From: CAWEBF01 sp963807235 | Lineage (GTDB): Bacteria > Acidobacteriota > Vicinamibacteria > Vicinamibacterales > UBA2999 | Direction: 5' to 3' | DNA length: 64,000 bases | NCBI GenBank assembly: GCA_963807235.1 | Contig: CAWEBF010000018.1 | Span: forward strand, 124,001-188,000 | Shown here: positions 54,772 to 64,000 of the stretch, one piece after another | Position numbering within the stretch: the stretch's first letter is position 1 | Layout: every line of letters starts with the position of its first letter | Notes under the pieces: generated by a model | Database searches by the model: none | Seen by the model: only the letters and a program-made list of their open reading frames with translations | Told to the model about the DNA's origin: nothing | Made by a program: the position numbers and the translations under genes

Positions 54772-57546
54772 TCACTCCACGTCCCAGTTGGTGACGATCG
54801 CTATTGATGCTGGCACGTCGGGTGGCGGGTTCACGACCAGGAAGCGCTGCCCATCTGGCGTGACGTCCCATCCTGGCACCCACTGTCCGGCAGCGATCTG
54901 GAAGCCGAACGGCAGCGGGAACAGGCGTCGCGGCGGCCCAAACTTGAAATCCGCGGGCGATCCCACTCGCTCGGCGACCTGAAGGTAGCCGCCATCGTGG
55001 AAGAAGAGCTCCCGCCCGTCCCTGCTCCACCGTGGCATACCGGCATTTTCGCTTCCGACCTGCCACGGACCGGGTTTGGTTCCCGGCATTCCGTGCACCA
55101 TCACTCCGTCAATGGTGATCCCGAGCGGCGGCCCTTTTGACGGGACGAACTGGGCGTGACCTGTGCCATTCGTTTCGAACCGCACAGGATCGTGCGTGGC
55201 CGAGGGACTCAACGGGTTCGGAAGCAGCAAGAGTGCGATGCCGGTTTTGGGGGTGTCAAAGACCGTGAGCAGCAGATACTGGCCATCGCCAGACCAATCA
55301 TTGATGAGTATGATGCGCGGCCCCGCTCCAGACAGGGACCTCCGGTGCGCTTCCGTCGACCTTCTTGCGGTAGATGGTGTAAGTCGGCGGGTCGCTCTTC
55401 TCTCTCTCGTCCTCACGAAGAAAGGCGATCTCCGATTCATCGGGCGACCAGACCGGAGAACGACCGTTATCGGTCAATCGCTCGGGGTGACCCGACGCCA
55501 CATCCGCAATCCACACCTCCTGTGTCTTCGCGCCCTGTCGTGTGAAGGCCACCGACTTGCCGGATGGGGAGAATCGAATGATGTTCCTGGGATGGCCGCG
55601 CCTGTCGCCGATCGTGCCTACTCTCTTCCCCATCCGGTCGTACCAGGCCATCTCCTCCTGAGGACCGCCTGCGGCACGACGGTACGCCAGGACGCCACCC
55701 GCCGAGACGGAAAAGTCCGCCAGGCCTCCTCCCAAGGTGACGGCGACGTCTTCAGCGAGCGTCATCTCGGAGCCGGTCAATTCCAGTCGGTCGTCATCGA
55801 ACGGTCGCGCGATGAGCCTGCCACCGCGGACGAAGATCAGATGGCTCGATCGACCATTCCGTCCGGGCGCATACTGCGCGTTCGTGACGTCGTTCAACAG
55901 CGGTTTGCGCACGTTCGAGCCGAGCTCGCCGACCGCCACTTCGAGTCGCAACTCGGCGCCTCGTCGAACCAGCACGATGAAGTGACGCCCATCGGGGAAG
56001 AAAGACCGCAGCGTAATGGTCCTGCTCCATGGCCGCGGCATTGAGCTCCGTGGCGGGCGCGGCCTCGCCCCCTCTCGACGAGACACTCCACAAGTGGGTT
56101 TGACCCGCTTGGGTTTGACCCGGACGCTCGGAAGAGTAACGTCCCGTCGCCACTCCAGGCTGCCTGGAAGCGCGCCCTGCGAAGTGAACCGGAGCCCAGT
56201 GGCGAGCACCCGTGGAGCGCCACCGTCGAGTTTCACCGCCTTGAGGCTTCCATCCGCGAAGAACGCGAGCTCGTCGCTGCCTGGTGACCAGAACGGGGCC
56301 GCCGCGCCGTCCGTACCCGTCAGCGATTTCGCGTCGAACGCGTCCAGCGACTGGACCCACAAAGACGTTCCCGCGCGGCCTTGCGCCACGAACGCGATCT
56401 TGGTTCCGTCGGGCGACAGTGCAGGCGCCCCTCCCTCCATGAGCGGCGCAAACGAATAGCCGTCCGGAGGAACGATCCAGTTTCGTCGAACCGTCTCGGG
56501 CGCCTCCGGGCGCAGCAGGAAAGCGACACCGGCGATGGCCGCGAGCACCACAGCCGCCGCCAGCACGAAACGGCCACGGTGTCGCCTCGACGAGCACGGC
56601 GGCCATCTGGGCATCGGCTGTCGACGCAGGCGCGATGGCCGACGTCGTCCGCAGCCAGCGAGGTGGCGCCGCTCAACACGTCGTCGATGTCCGTGCGCGC
56701 GTCGCCGATGTCGCGCAGGCGGCGCTTGACGTCTCTTGTCGAGGCAGCGAAGCAGCAGTCGCCGGATGGGTGCGGGCGTCGCTGCGGGAAGGACCGACCA
56801 GTCCGGCTCGCGCTCGAGAATCGCGGCGATCGTGTCCGAGAGCGTGTCTCCCGCAAACGCGGCGCGCCCCGTGAGCATCTCGTAGACCACGCAGCCAAAC
56901 GCCCAGACGTCGGTCCGCTTGTCGACCACCTTGCCTCGCGCCTGCTCGGGGCTCATATAGGCCGCGGTCCCGAGGATGACGCCGTCACGCGTGCCGCCGA
57001 ACGAGACGGTCGGTGACTGGGTCAGATCACGGATTCGAGCCATCAGCGTTCCGCCGCCTTCGCCAGGCCGAAGTCGAGCACCTTGACGATGCCGTCCGCC
57101 GTGATCTTGATGTTGGCTGGCTTCAGGTCGCGGTGGACGATGCCTTTCTCGTGCGCCGCATCGAGCGCGTCCGCGATCTGTTGCGCGATGGTCAGCGCCT
57201 CCCGGATCGGGAGTGGTCCTTTGGCGATCCGCTCGGCAAGCGTCTCGCCCTCGACGAGCTCGAGCACAAGGCCACGGATGCCACCGCTCTCCTCGACGCC
57301 GTAAATCGCGGCGATATGCGGATGGTTCAGCGCCGCCAGAACCCGCGCTTCGCGATCGAACCGGGCGCGTCGATCGGGATCGCTGCTGAATGCGGCCGGG
57401 AGGATCTTGATCGCGACGTCGCGTCCCAGCGTCGTGTCGCGGGCGCGATACACCTCGCCCATGCCGCCGGCGCCGATCGATGCCTGCACTTCATACGCGC
57501 CGAATCGGCGGCCCGTCTGGATGGGGTTTGCTGACTCGGCGGACAC
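54772..57546 (-). pseudogene. Ser/Thr protein kinase with TolB-like propeller, broken by several frameshifts
   Basis: From GTG 57546: a kinase domain with FGAYEVQASIGAGGMGEVYRARD, VAIKIL, GIVHRDLKPANIKI and VKVLDFGLAKA. After a break near 57040 it continues GVILGTAAYMSPEQARGK and WAFGCVVYEMLTG. A further break (near 56735) gives CLERDVKRRLRDIGDARTDI, then a linker, the membrane helix RFVLAAAVVLAAIAGVAFLL, and a C-terminal propeller of PD40 repeats. More breaks lie near 56180, 56090, 56000 and 55325; the end, LFPLPFGFQIAAGQW to NWDVE, closes at 54772. About nine single-base insertions would restore one acidobacterial-type membrane kinase of roughly 915 residues. Whether this is decay or assembly error cannot be told here. 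Confidence 0.8.
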
Positions 57547-57637
57547 GGCCGGAATGTTACTCGCTTGAGCACCGACAGGGCGCGACAAGGTGAGCGATAC
57601 TGGCTTCGCACAACTGACAGCCACTACAGGAGGACTG

Positions 57638-58702
57638 ATGCATCGGCAGATCGCGCACACCGTACTGATCTTCCTGGGGTTGGCCGCGTTGGCGCACGCA
57701 CAGAGCCGCGCGGGTTCGCCGCCGAGTGCGGGCAAGGCCGGGCTGGCGCCGCTGGTGCTGGCCGAGCAGGGCAGCTTCTTCGTGAACGCCCAGACGATCG
57801 AGACGCGCTTTCCAAGCGGCAATGGCACGCCGGTCGGTGGGCATATCTCCGGCAAGGGCATGTACGTGCAGTACCAGATCCCGAAAGATCGGCGCGGCAG
57901 CGCGTATCCCGTCGTGATGGTGCACGGGTCGAGCCACACCGCCAAGACCTACGAAGACACGCCCGACGGCCGGATGGGGTGGGCCGAGTACTTCGTGCGC
58001 CGGGGCGTACCGACCTACGTCGTCGATCATGCGGGCCGCGCCCGGTCCGGCTTCGATCCCACTCCCACCAACCAGGCGCGCCTGGAGAAGAACGCCGGCA
58101 TTGTCCCGAGCTTCACTGTGTTCACCAACGAGAATGCCTGGACCAACTTCAGGATCGGGCCCACCGCTTTCACTCCGTATCCAACCACCAGGTTCCCCGT
58201 AGAGGCGAGGGACCAGTATTTCGCGCAGCTCGTGCCCAACACCGAGACGAGCTATGCGGAAAGCGGCCGCATCACCATCGCCGCGCTGGCAGCGCTGCTG
58301 GACCGCATCGGGCCCGCAGTAGTGGTCGTCCACTCGCAGTCCGGCGCGTATGGCCTGGGCGTGGCCATCGAGCGGCCCGCGCTCGTCAAGGCGGTGGTTT
58401 CCGTGGAGCCGCGCGTGTGCGCGGTGGCGGACGCGAATCTGGAAGCGGTGTTCACGCGTGTACCGCTGCTGACCATGTTCGGTGACTTTTTCGGCGCGGA
58501 TGTCGCCGACTGGCCCGGCCGCATGGCCGAATGCGTCGCCACTGTGGACAAGATCAAGGCCGCCAAGGGCGTGGCGGAGAACATCCATCTGCCGTCTCGC
58601 GGCGTCCCCGGCAACAGCCACATGCTGATGATGGACACCAACAATCAGCAGCTGGCCGACATGATCCTGTCCTGGCTCGATCGGCACGCTCGCGCGCGCT
58701 GA
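57638..58702 (+). CDS. exported alpha/beta hydrolase (esterase-like)
   Basis: A 354-residue protein; ATG 57638 has AGGAGG six bases upstream. The signal peptide is TVLIFLGLAALAHA. The fold elements MVHGSSHTAKTYED (oxyanion region), TYVVDHAGRARSG and VVVHSQSGAYG (nucleophile Ser in HSQSG) are present, with a late His in VPGNSHMLMMD. The family includes exported esterases and lipase-like proteins acting on unknown esters. It is divergent from the kinase gene; the gap of about 90 bases holds no clear promoter pair. Confidence 0.85.
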   Translation: MHRQIAHTVLIFLGLAALAHAQSRAGSPPSAGKAGLAPLVLAEQGSFFVNAQTIETRFPSGNGTPVGGHISGKGMYVQYQIPKDRRGSAYPVVMVHGSSHTAKTYEDTPDGRMGWAEYFVRRGVPTYVVDHAGRARSGFDPTPTNQARLEKNAGIVPSFTVFTNENAWTNFRIGPTAFTPYPTTRFPVEARDQYFAQLVPNTETSYAESGRITIAALAALLDRIGPAVVVVHSQSGAYGLGVAIERPALVKAVVSVEPRVCAVADANLEAVFTRVPLLTMFGDFFGADVADWPGRMAECVATVDKIKAAKGVAENIHLPSRGVPGNSHMLMMDTNNQQLADMILSWLDRHARAR

Positions 58703-58756
58703 TCGGTGCTTCACGGCTTGTGCGGCCTACGTAAGATCGGGGCTACATTTATACGT

Positions 58757-58987
58757 ATGCCGAAGCTGATGCTCAGTGTCGTCGCGGAGGTTGTCGCACG
58801 CGCCAAGCGTTATGCGCGGGCACAACGCACCTCTGTGTCCCGCCTGGCCGAAAAGCTGCTCGACCTTGCTGCTGCCCCTGCAACAACTCCTCGAGACACG
58901 CCACCGACGTTGGCGCGTTTGCGTGGTTCTCTCAAGAAGGGCGCCCGGCGCGAATATCACCGCTATCTCGAGCAGAAGTACCGATGA
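58757..58987 (+). CDS. DUF6364-type antitoxin-like protein, without a toxin
   Basis: A 76-residue protein. LSVVAEVVARAKRYARAQRTSVSRLAEKLLDL matches the antitoxin family usually paired with a PIN-domain toxin. The ATGA at 58984 is where the toxin would start, but that frame encodes only 24 codons (MKREGSFTVRSRRVDRRD, stop 59058) with no PIN acidic residues. The toxin therefore seems to be lost, and this may be a remnant or a stand-alone DNA-binding protein. No ribosome site precedes ATG 58757. Confidence 0.7.
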   Translation: MPKLMLSVVAEVVARAKRYARAQRTSVSRLAEKLLDLAAAPATTPRDTPPTLARLRGSLKKGARREYHRYLEQKYR

Positions 58988-59060
58988 AACGGGAGGGTTC
59001 TTTCACCGTCCGAAGCCGTCGCGTGGATCGGCGCGACGCCTTAGACCGCGTCCGCTGACA

Positions 59061-59972
59061 TTACCAGCCAGCCGACAGCATCGCGTCGATGTCGGCTCGA
59101 TCCGGCACGCCGCCCACGGCGCCGACCCGCATGCAGCTGACGCTCGCGGCCGCGGTGGCAAAACGCAGCGTGGACGGCGGCGGCTGGCCTTCGAGCATCG
59201 CCGCGATGAAGGCGCCGCGGAACACATCGCCCGCTCCCGTCGTGTCCACGGCGTCGACTCGCGGCGCCGGGGAGTGGTGCACGCGCCCTTCGTCGAGCAG
59301 CAGCGCGCCTCCCGCGCCGAGCGTCACGCAAATCGGTCCAGGGTGCCGACGTCCCAGGACGCGCAACGCGCGCTCGACATCGGGTTCGCCGGTGATGGCC
59401 CTGGGTACCTGCTCAGCCAGGATCGGCACCGTGACGGCATCGAAGAGCGCCACGGCATCCGCGTCGGCTCCGTCCAGGTCGCACGTCACGATGGCGCCGG
59501 CCTGGCGGGCGAGCCGCGCGGCGTGCAACGAGGCTTGCAAGTCCACGCCGTCCACGTGTAACAGGCGCGTCCGATCAAAGAGAGTCTCCGGCAGTTCCCC
59601 GGGCTCGAGTCTCAAGACGGGATCGCGAGACCAGAGCACCACGCGCTCGCCATCCGGGTCCACCAGGATCACGGCGTGCCGATTGGCGGCGGCGCGAGTG
59701 AACGCCCCGCTCAGATCCAAACCTCGGCGCTCCAGTTCGCGTCGCGCAAAGGCCCCGTTCTCGTCGTTGCCGAACGTCCCGACGTAAGCGGCGCGGAGGC
59801 CAAGGGCCGCGCAGGTGCAGAGGGTCGTGACTACCTGTCCACCGACGGCGCGATCCTGGGACCGAATCGGCATCTTCGCGCCCGGTTCGAAGCCGGGCCG
59901 CGCGTCGAGTCTCAGCACGAGATCGACCGAGTTCTCGCCGAGGCCAACGACGTCCCAGAGCGGCGGCGTCAT
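59061..59972 (-). CDS. PfkB-family sugar kinase
   Basis: A 303-residue ribokinase-type enzyme. Signature I is in AVGGQVVTTLCTCAALGLRA (Gly-rich), and the C-terminal ATP/catalytic signature is DAVDTTGAGDVFRGAF with the base Asp in GAGD. The sugar substrate is not predictable; the ENSVD entry and GGQ motif are shared by several sugar and nucleoside kinases. Its ATG overlaps the stop of the SpoU methylase (ATGA), so the two are co-translated. Confidence 0.9.
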   Translation of the reverse strand: MTPPLWDVVGLGENSVDLVLRLDARPGFEPGAKMPIRSQDRAVGGQVVTTLCTCAALGLRAAYVGTFGNDENGAFARRELERRGLDLSGAFTRAAANRHAVILVDPDGERVVLWSRDPVLRLEPGELPETLFDRTRLLHVDGVDLQASLHAARLARQAGAIVTCDLDGADADAVALFDAVTVPILAEQVPRAITGEPDVERALRVLGRRHPGPICVTLGAGGALLLDEGRVHHSPAPRVDAVDTTGAGDVFRGAFIAAMLEGQPPPSTLRFATAAASVSCMRVGAVGGVPDRADIDAMLSAGW

Positions 59973-60790
59973 GATTCAGTCTCGGCGTACGGCGTGCGCG
60001 ACAGCTCGTACAGCGCCACGCCGATTGCGACGCCGACGTTCAGCGAGTCCACGCCCCGTGCCATCGGGATTCGCGCCAGGACGGTGCACGCGCCCAGTGC
60101 CGCGGCGGTCAGGCCGTCGCCTTCGTGGCCGACCACGAGCGCCGTTCGACGATGGCGGGCGCCGGCAGCCGCTTCCCACAGGGGCCGCTGGTTGGGCGAC
60201 GGAGTGAGACCGACCACGTGCCACCCGCGAAACTGGAGCGCGGCCAGCACGTCGGGCCACGGCTCCGCGAACGCGAACGGCACGCTGAGCGTGGCGGCCA
60301 TCGAGGTACGGATGGCTTTGCGGTACAGGGGATCCGCACAGGCGGGACCCAACAGCACGCCGCCGGCGCCGAACGCCGCCGCGCAGCGAAACGCGGATCC
60401 GACATTGTCGGCGTCGCCAACGCCCTCGAGCACCACGAGCCGCGCCGCCCGTGTGGACAGTTCCTCCCACGACGGCGGCGTCGGACGCGTGGCCAGCGCC
60501 AGGCAGCCGCGATGGATGTTGAAGCCTGCCACGGCGTTCATCACCGACTGCGGCACCTCGTACACGGTCAGCGCCGGCCGTTGGTCGATGGCCATCGCCA
60601 GCGCCTGCCGTGCGGCTTCGGTGACGAGGAGCGACTCGGGCGCCGCGGCCGGGTCTTCGAGAAGACGCCGCACGACGAGGCGTCCTTCCGCCACGAAGAG
60701 ACCGCGGCTCCTGGCCAGCTCCGGGTCGGAGACGGCGCGATAGCCGGCCAGGCGACCGTCATCGGCCGACTCGACCTTCACGACGGCCAT
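59969..60790 (-). CDS. SpoU/TrmH-type RNA 2'-O-methyltransferase
   Basis: A 273-residue SPOUT methyltransferase. Knot motifs 1-3 are visible: LEGVGDADNVGSAFRCAAAFG, LVVGHEGDGLTAAAL and IPMARGVDSLNVGVAIGVALYEL. An N-terminal substrate-binding domain (about 1-100) is typical of rRNA/tRNA 2'-O-methylases. The target base is unknown. It is divergent from the sensor kinase gene and coupled to the PfkB kinase by ATGA. Confidence 0.93.
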   Translation of the reverse strand: MAVVKVESADDGRLAGYRAVSDPELARSRGLFVAEGRLVVRRLLEDPAAAPESLLVTEAARQALAMAIDQRPALTVYEVPQSVMNAVAGFNIHRGCLALATRPTPPSWEELSTRAARLVVLEGVGDADNVGSAFRCAAAFGAGGVLLGPACADPLYRKAIRTSMAATLSVPFAFAEPWPDVLAALQFRGWHVVGLTPSPNQRPLWEAAAGARHRRTALVVGHEGDGLTAAALGACTVLARIPMARGVDSLNVGVAIGVALYELSRTPYAETES

Positions 60791-60974
60791 GCGCCCATCC
60801 TACCGCCGCGCCTCCGATTTTCGTCCCTGGGACGAATGACATGCCTGCAGGTGCCAACGGGCGATGCTCAAGGCCGACCTGATGCGCGTCGATGACCGGC
60901 GTGTGACTTCGCGCAGCACGCGCTCGTTGTTGTCGCAGCTTGACGGGGGCACCAACAGGCCCGATAGTGCCGAG

Positions 60975-62100
60975 ATGCACTTGTCGGTGAAACGCCGCAC
61001 CGCGCTCGTGATTCTGGGCGTGGCGACGGCGCTGTGCGGGTTCTCCACGCTGCAGGCGTTCAACTACGTCTCTTTCTTCAGCGAGCGCGAGGAACCCTTC
61101 AGCGTCCTGCTGGCGCTGAACCTTACCTACTGGTACACGTGGGCGCTGCTCGCGCCCTTCATGCTCTGGATGGCGCGCCGGTTCCGATTCGAACGGGACG
61201 GCTGGTTGCGCTCCGTGTCGGCCCACGTGGGCGGCGTGCTCGTGGCCACCTTCGCGCACGCAATCGTGACCGTGACCGCGCGCTTCTACATCCTGCGCTG
61301 GATGGCGGATCGCGAGGTGGAGTGGTGGCTGGTGGTGCGCGAGCGCTTCTTCCTCTACTTCGACTGGGAGATGATGACCTACTGGGCCGTCATCGCCGTC
61401 GCCCACGCGCTCTACTATCACCGCGAGTCGCAGGAGCGCGCCGTCACGGCGGCCCAGCTCGAAACGCGGCTCGCCGAAGCGCAGCTGCAGGCACTGCAGC
61501 GCCAGCTGCACCCGCACTTCCTGTTCAACACGCTCCACACGATCTCGGCGCTGATGCACCGCAACATCGAAGCGGCCGACGCGATGCTGGCCCGGCTGAG
61601 CGATCTGCTGCGGCATGACGCTGGATCAACTGGGGACGCAGGTGGTGACCCTCAAGGAAGAGTTGGACTTCGTCGAGAAGTATCTGGAGATCGAGCACAC
61701 GCGGTTTGGCGACCGGCTCCAGGTCCGTATCGACGCGGAGCCAGGCACGCTCGATGCGTCGGTGCCGAACTTCATCCTGCAGCCCCTGGTCGAGAACGCG
61801 CTGCGGCACGGGATCGGCCCGAAGCTGGGCGGCGGCACCGTCGAAGTGACCACGCGGCGCGTCGGCGATCAGCTGCTCCTGGTGGTGCGCGACGATGGCC
61901 GCGGCGTGCCTCCTGAGAAGTTGAATGCCTTCAATACGGGCGTCGGGCTGGGCAACACCCGGTCACGGCTCGAGCACTTGTATGGATCCGCGCACCGGTT
62001 CGAGTTCGAGGCACCCCCGGCCGGAGGACTGGCCGTGACGATCGAGCTGCCGTTCGTGGTCGAGTCGGAAGCGGTCGAGGACGCCCGGAGCGTGGCATGA
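60975..62100 (+). CDS. LytS-type sensor histidine kinase, one +1 frameshift
   Basis: The N-terminal part has four membrane segments (LVILGVATALCGFSTLQAF, LALNLTYWYTWALLAPFMLW and two more). The phospho-acceptor region is QLHPHFLFNTLHTISALMHR. One extra base near 61612-61618 (CTGCGGCATGACG) breaks the frame; repair gives LSDLLRMTLDQLG and the HATPase domain with FILQPLVENALRHGIGP, DDGRGVPPEK and GVGLGNTRSRLEHLYG. ATG 60975 is preferred over 60864 because it directly precedes the membrane domain. It is coupled by ATGA to its LytTR response regulator. Confidence 0.85.
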
Positions 62101-62873
62101 CGAAGATACGAGCCCTGGTAGTGGACGACGAACCGATGGCGCGCGACCGTGTGCTGTCGCTGCTGCAGCAGGAAGAAGACGTCGAGGTGGTGGGGGAGTG
62201 CGGCGACGGTACCCAGGCCGTGGCCGCGATTCAGCACCAGTCGCCCGACCTGGTATTCCTGGACGTCCAGATGCCCGGTCACAACGCCTTCGAGGTCATT
62301 CAGGCGGTGGGCGCTGAGCGCATGCCGACGGTGATCTTCGTGACCGCGTACGACGAGTACACGCTCAAGGCGTTCGAGGTCCATGCGCTGGACTATCTGC
62401 TGAAGCCGTTCGGCCGCGACCGATTTCAGCGGACGCTGCAGCACGCGCGCGCGTCGCTGGAACGCCGGCGGGCCGGCGATCTGGGCCGGCGCCTGTTGGC
62501 GCTCGTCAACGACATCAAGACCGAGCCTGGCCCGCCGCGGCTGGATCGGCTGGTGGTGAAATCAGGCGGACGCGTGTTCTTCCTGCGGACCGACGAGATC
62601 GACTGGATCGAGGCGGCCGGCAACTACGTGCGGCTGCACCTGGGCGAGGAGTCGCACCTCTTTCGCGAAACGATGAACCGCATGGAATCGAGGCTCGACG
62701 GCCGCCGCTTCGTGCGCATCCACCGGTCCCGCATCGTCAACACCGAGCGGGTGAAAGAACTGCAGCCCTGGTTCAACGGCGAGCACGTGGTGGTGCTGCA
62801 GAACGGCACCCGCCTGACGCTCAGCCGCGGCTATCGCGAGAAACTCCAGGAACAGCTCAAACGCGGCTTTTGA
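62097..62873 (+). CDS. LytTR-family response regulator
   Basis: A 258-residue regulator: a receiver domain (residues 5-120; phosphorylation Asp in LVFLDVQMPG, DDE near the N-terminus, and Lys in YLLKPFG) followed by a LytTR DNA-binding domain (about 150-255; VFFLRTDEIDWIEAAGNYVRLHL, FVRIHRSRIVN). It is the partner of the LytS-type kinase through the ATGA overlap. Target genes are not obvious from the window. It ends 10 bases before a 45-bp inverted repeat. Confidence 0.95.
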   Translation: MTKIRALVVDDEPMARDRVLSLLQQEEDVEVVGECGDGTQAVAAIQHQSPDLVFLDVQMPGHNAFEVIQAVGAERMPTVIFVTAYDEYTLKAFEVHALDYLLKPFGRDRFQRTLQHARASLERRRAGDLGRRLLALVNDIKTEPGPPRLDRLVVKSGGRVFFLRTDEIDWIEAAGNYVRLHLGEESHLFRETMNRMESRLDGRRFVRIHRSRIVNTERVKELQPWFNGEHVVVLQNGTRLTLSRGYREKLQEQLKRGF

Positions 62874-62883
62874 CGAAACGTGT

Positions 62884-62986
62884 GGGGTCGGGTGTCCAGA
62901 ATTGTGGAATTGGGGTCGGGCCTAATTCGAACCATTGCCGGGAATTAGGCCCGACCCCAATTCCACAATTCTGGACGCCCGACCCC
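62884..62986. repeat. 45-bp nearly perfect inverted repeat between convergent genes
   Basis: The arms 62884-62928 and 62942-62986 are reverse complements over 45 positions with a single T/G mismatch (a wobble pair in RNA), around a 13-base loop. Each arm contains the motif GGGGTCGGG twice, separated by the AT-richer TCCAGAATTGTGGAATT. It lies between the LytTR stop and the convergent PQQ gene stop. It looks like a REP/BIME or MITE-type element doubling as a bidirectional terminator. Confidence 0.9.
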
Positions 62987-62999
62987 GCTCCGTTTCGTC

Positions 63000-64000
63000 T
63001 CACTCCATCAACGCGAACGTCCACACCGAACCGCCGGCGGGCACGATGTCGGCCGCATAACGGTTGGCGAGACCGCCGCCTCGCCCCGAGGCAATGGTCA
63101 CGTACTGCCGTCCCTTGTGCATGTAGGTGATCGCGGTCGAGTTCACGCTCGATCCGGTCTTGAACTGCCACAGCGTCCTGCCGGTGGCCTCGTCGAGCAC
63201 CACGAACTCGCCGGTCGGCTTCCCGGTGAAGAGCAGTCCTCCGCCCGTCGCGAGGACGCCGGCCGAACTCGGAAGGTCCAGCGGTACCTCCCACTTCTTT
63301 TTGCCGCTGATGGGATCCATCGCCAGGAAATAGCCCAGCGTGTCCCCGGGCTTCTGCGGCGCGATGCGCGCGACGGTGCCGGTTGACCGCTCGCCGATGG
63401 CGAACGGCTGCTGCGGAGGCGCAAGCTTCTGGATACGCGCGATGTTCCACGTTGTTGCGTAGACGAGATTCGTGCTGGGGTTGAACGCGATCGGAACCGC
63501 GTTGGTGCTGCGCGACGGCCAGATCTCGACCTCCTCGCCGGCCAGGAACCGCTTGTACAAATCAGTGAGCACCGGCCGGCCCGTCGCCAGGTCGACGTGG
63601 CTGGCCCAATTCACCTTGACGAAGGGATGGGCGGCGATCAACTTGCAGTTCGTCCGATCCACCACGTAGAGAAAGCCGTTCTTGTTCGGCTGGATCATCA
63701 CCTTACGCACCTGCCCGTTCACCGGGATGTCGGCCAGCACGTGCTCGTCGGCGCCGTCCACGTCGTAGACATCGTTCGGCGTGTACTGGTAGTGGCAGAC
63801 GATTTCGCCGGTCTTCGGCCGGATCGCCAGCACGCTCGACGTATACAGGCTGTCGAGTCCGCCGCGCGGCCGCGGATCGTAGGGCTCGGCGTTGCCCGTG
63901 CCCCAGTAGACGAGGTCCAGCGCCGGGTCGTATGAGCCCGAACGCCAGGTCGGCCCTCCGCCGTACTTCCACGCGTCGCTGTCCTTCGGCCACGTCTCCG
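63000..64000 (-). CDS. PQQ-dependent dehydrogenase, third paralogue, N-terminus outside the window
   Basis: The visible 333 residues are the C-terminal two thirds of a quinoprotein alcohol dehydrogenase (DPALDLVYWGTGNAEPYDPR, DVYDVDGADEHVLADI, GGLLFTGKPTGEFVVLDEAT, WQFKTGSSVNSTAITY). They are closer to classical methanol/ethanol dehydrogenases than the paralogues at 24953 and 34168. The frame continues through the right edge, so the start and signal peptide are not seen. It is convergent with the LytTR regulator across the large inverted repeat. Confidence 0.88.
   Translation of the reverse strand, partial: ETWPKDSDAWKYGGGPTWRSGSYDPALDLVYWGTGNAEPYDPRPRGGLDSLYTSSVLAIRPKTGEIVCHYQYTPNDVYDVDGADEHVLADIPVNGQVRKVMIQPNKNGFLYVVDRTNCKLIAAHPFVKVNWASHVDLATGRPVLTDLYKRFLAGEEVEIWPSRSTNAVPIAFNPSTNLVYATTWNIARIQKLAPPQQPFAIGERSTGTVARIAPQKPGDTLGYFLAMDPISGKKKWEVPLDLPSSAGVLATGGGLLFTGKPTGEFVVLDEATGRTLWQFKTGSSVNSTAITYMHKGRQYVTIASGRGGGLANRYAADIVPAGGSVWTFALME

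Noticed and set aside
58984..59058. A PIN-domain toxin partner for the antitoxin-like gene
   Set aside because: The coupled frame is only 24 codons, basic, and lacks the acidic residues of PIN domains.

Overview
The window looks like a chromosomal piece from a high-GC member of the Acidobacteriota, most likely Vicinamibacteria-like. This is inferred from gene content, not from any marker gene. The supporting features are a PadR regulator paired with an ADOP-type permease, a PASTA-less Ser/Thr kinase with a TolB-like propeller, several exported PQQ-dependent dehydrogenases, and many exported enzymes. I saw no rRNA, tRNA, CRISPR array, transposase or phage gene. No gap between genes exceeds 300 bases. 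Most neighbouring genes are coupled by ATGA or GTGA overlaps.

Layout. 0-5.9 kb: an Omp85-type barrel, SppA, an exported MBL hydrolase and an amidohydrolase/decarboxylase. 5.9-11.6 kb: a TIR-transmembrane protein, an aldose dehydrogenase, and a FecR / OmpA-lipoprotein / CHASE2-HD-GYP operon. 12.1-17.5 kb: a tricarboxylate transporter (TctC-TctB fusion, TctA) with TcuA and TcuB, probably for tricarballylate or citrate-like acids. 17.5-24.9 kb: a His-rich outer-membrane protein with a small Cys/His protein, MsrB, a double VOC protein, an exported aldolase, an alpha/beta hydrolase, a methyltransferase and an SGNH-like protein. 25-37.2 kb: a periplasmic oxidation region with two PQQ dehydrogenases, two other propellers, a diheme cytochrome c, a toroid-fold protein with a haem-c motif, a second decarboxylase, an oxidoreductase and a ferritin-like protein. 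37.4-42.6 kb: an M16 peptidase, an SDR and an ArnT-like transferase. 42.7-54.7 kb: a PDZ pseudoprotease, an antiporter-like protein, an antiporter-OtsA fusion, OtsB, ADOP/PadR, cyclophilin and GlgB. 54.8-64 kb: the kinase, a hydrolase, an orphan antitoxin, a PfkB kinase, a SpoU methylase, a LytS/LytTR two-component pair and a third PQQ dehydrogenase that runs off the edge.

Three things cut across the genes. First, at least twelve short tandem arrays, every one with a 7-base period, sit at gene boundaries and often encode the ends of proteins. Second, a dispersed stem-loop family carries the tag CAGTGTCTT(T/C)T. Third, about ten genes carry frameshifts that can almost all be explained by single extra bases, usually readable as an extra C. 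This points to an error-prone assembly or a wave of gene decay, and every reading frame here should be judged with that in mind.

The most novel candidate is the 42.7-48.7 kb operon. There a CPA2-type cation/proton antiporter domain is fused in frame to trehalose-6-phosphate synthase and followed by the phosphatase, which suggests ion exchange and osmolyte synthesis coupled in one membrane protein.
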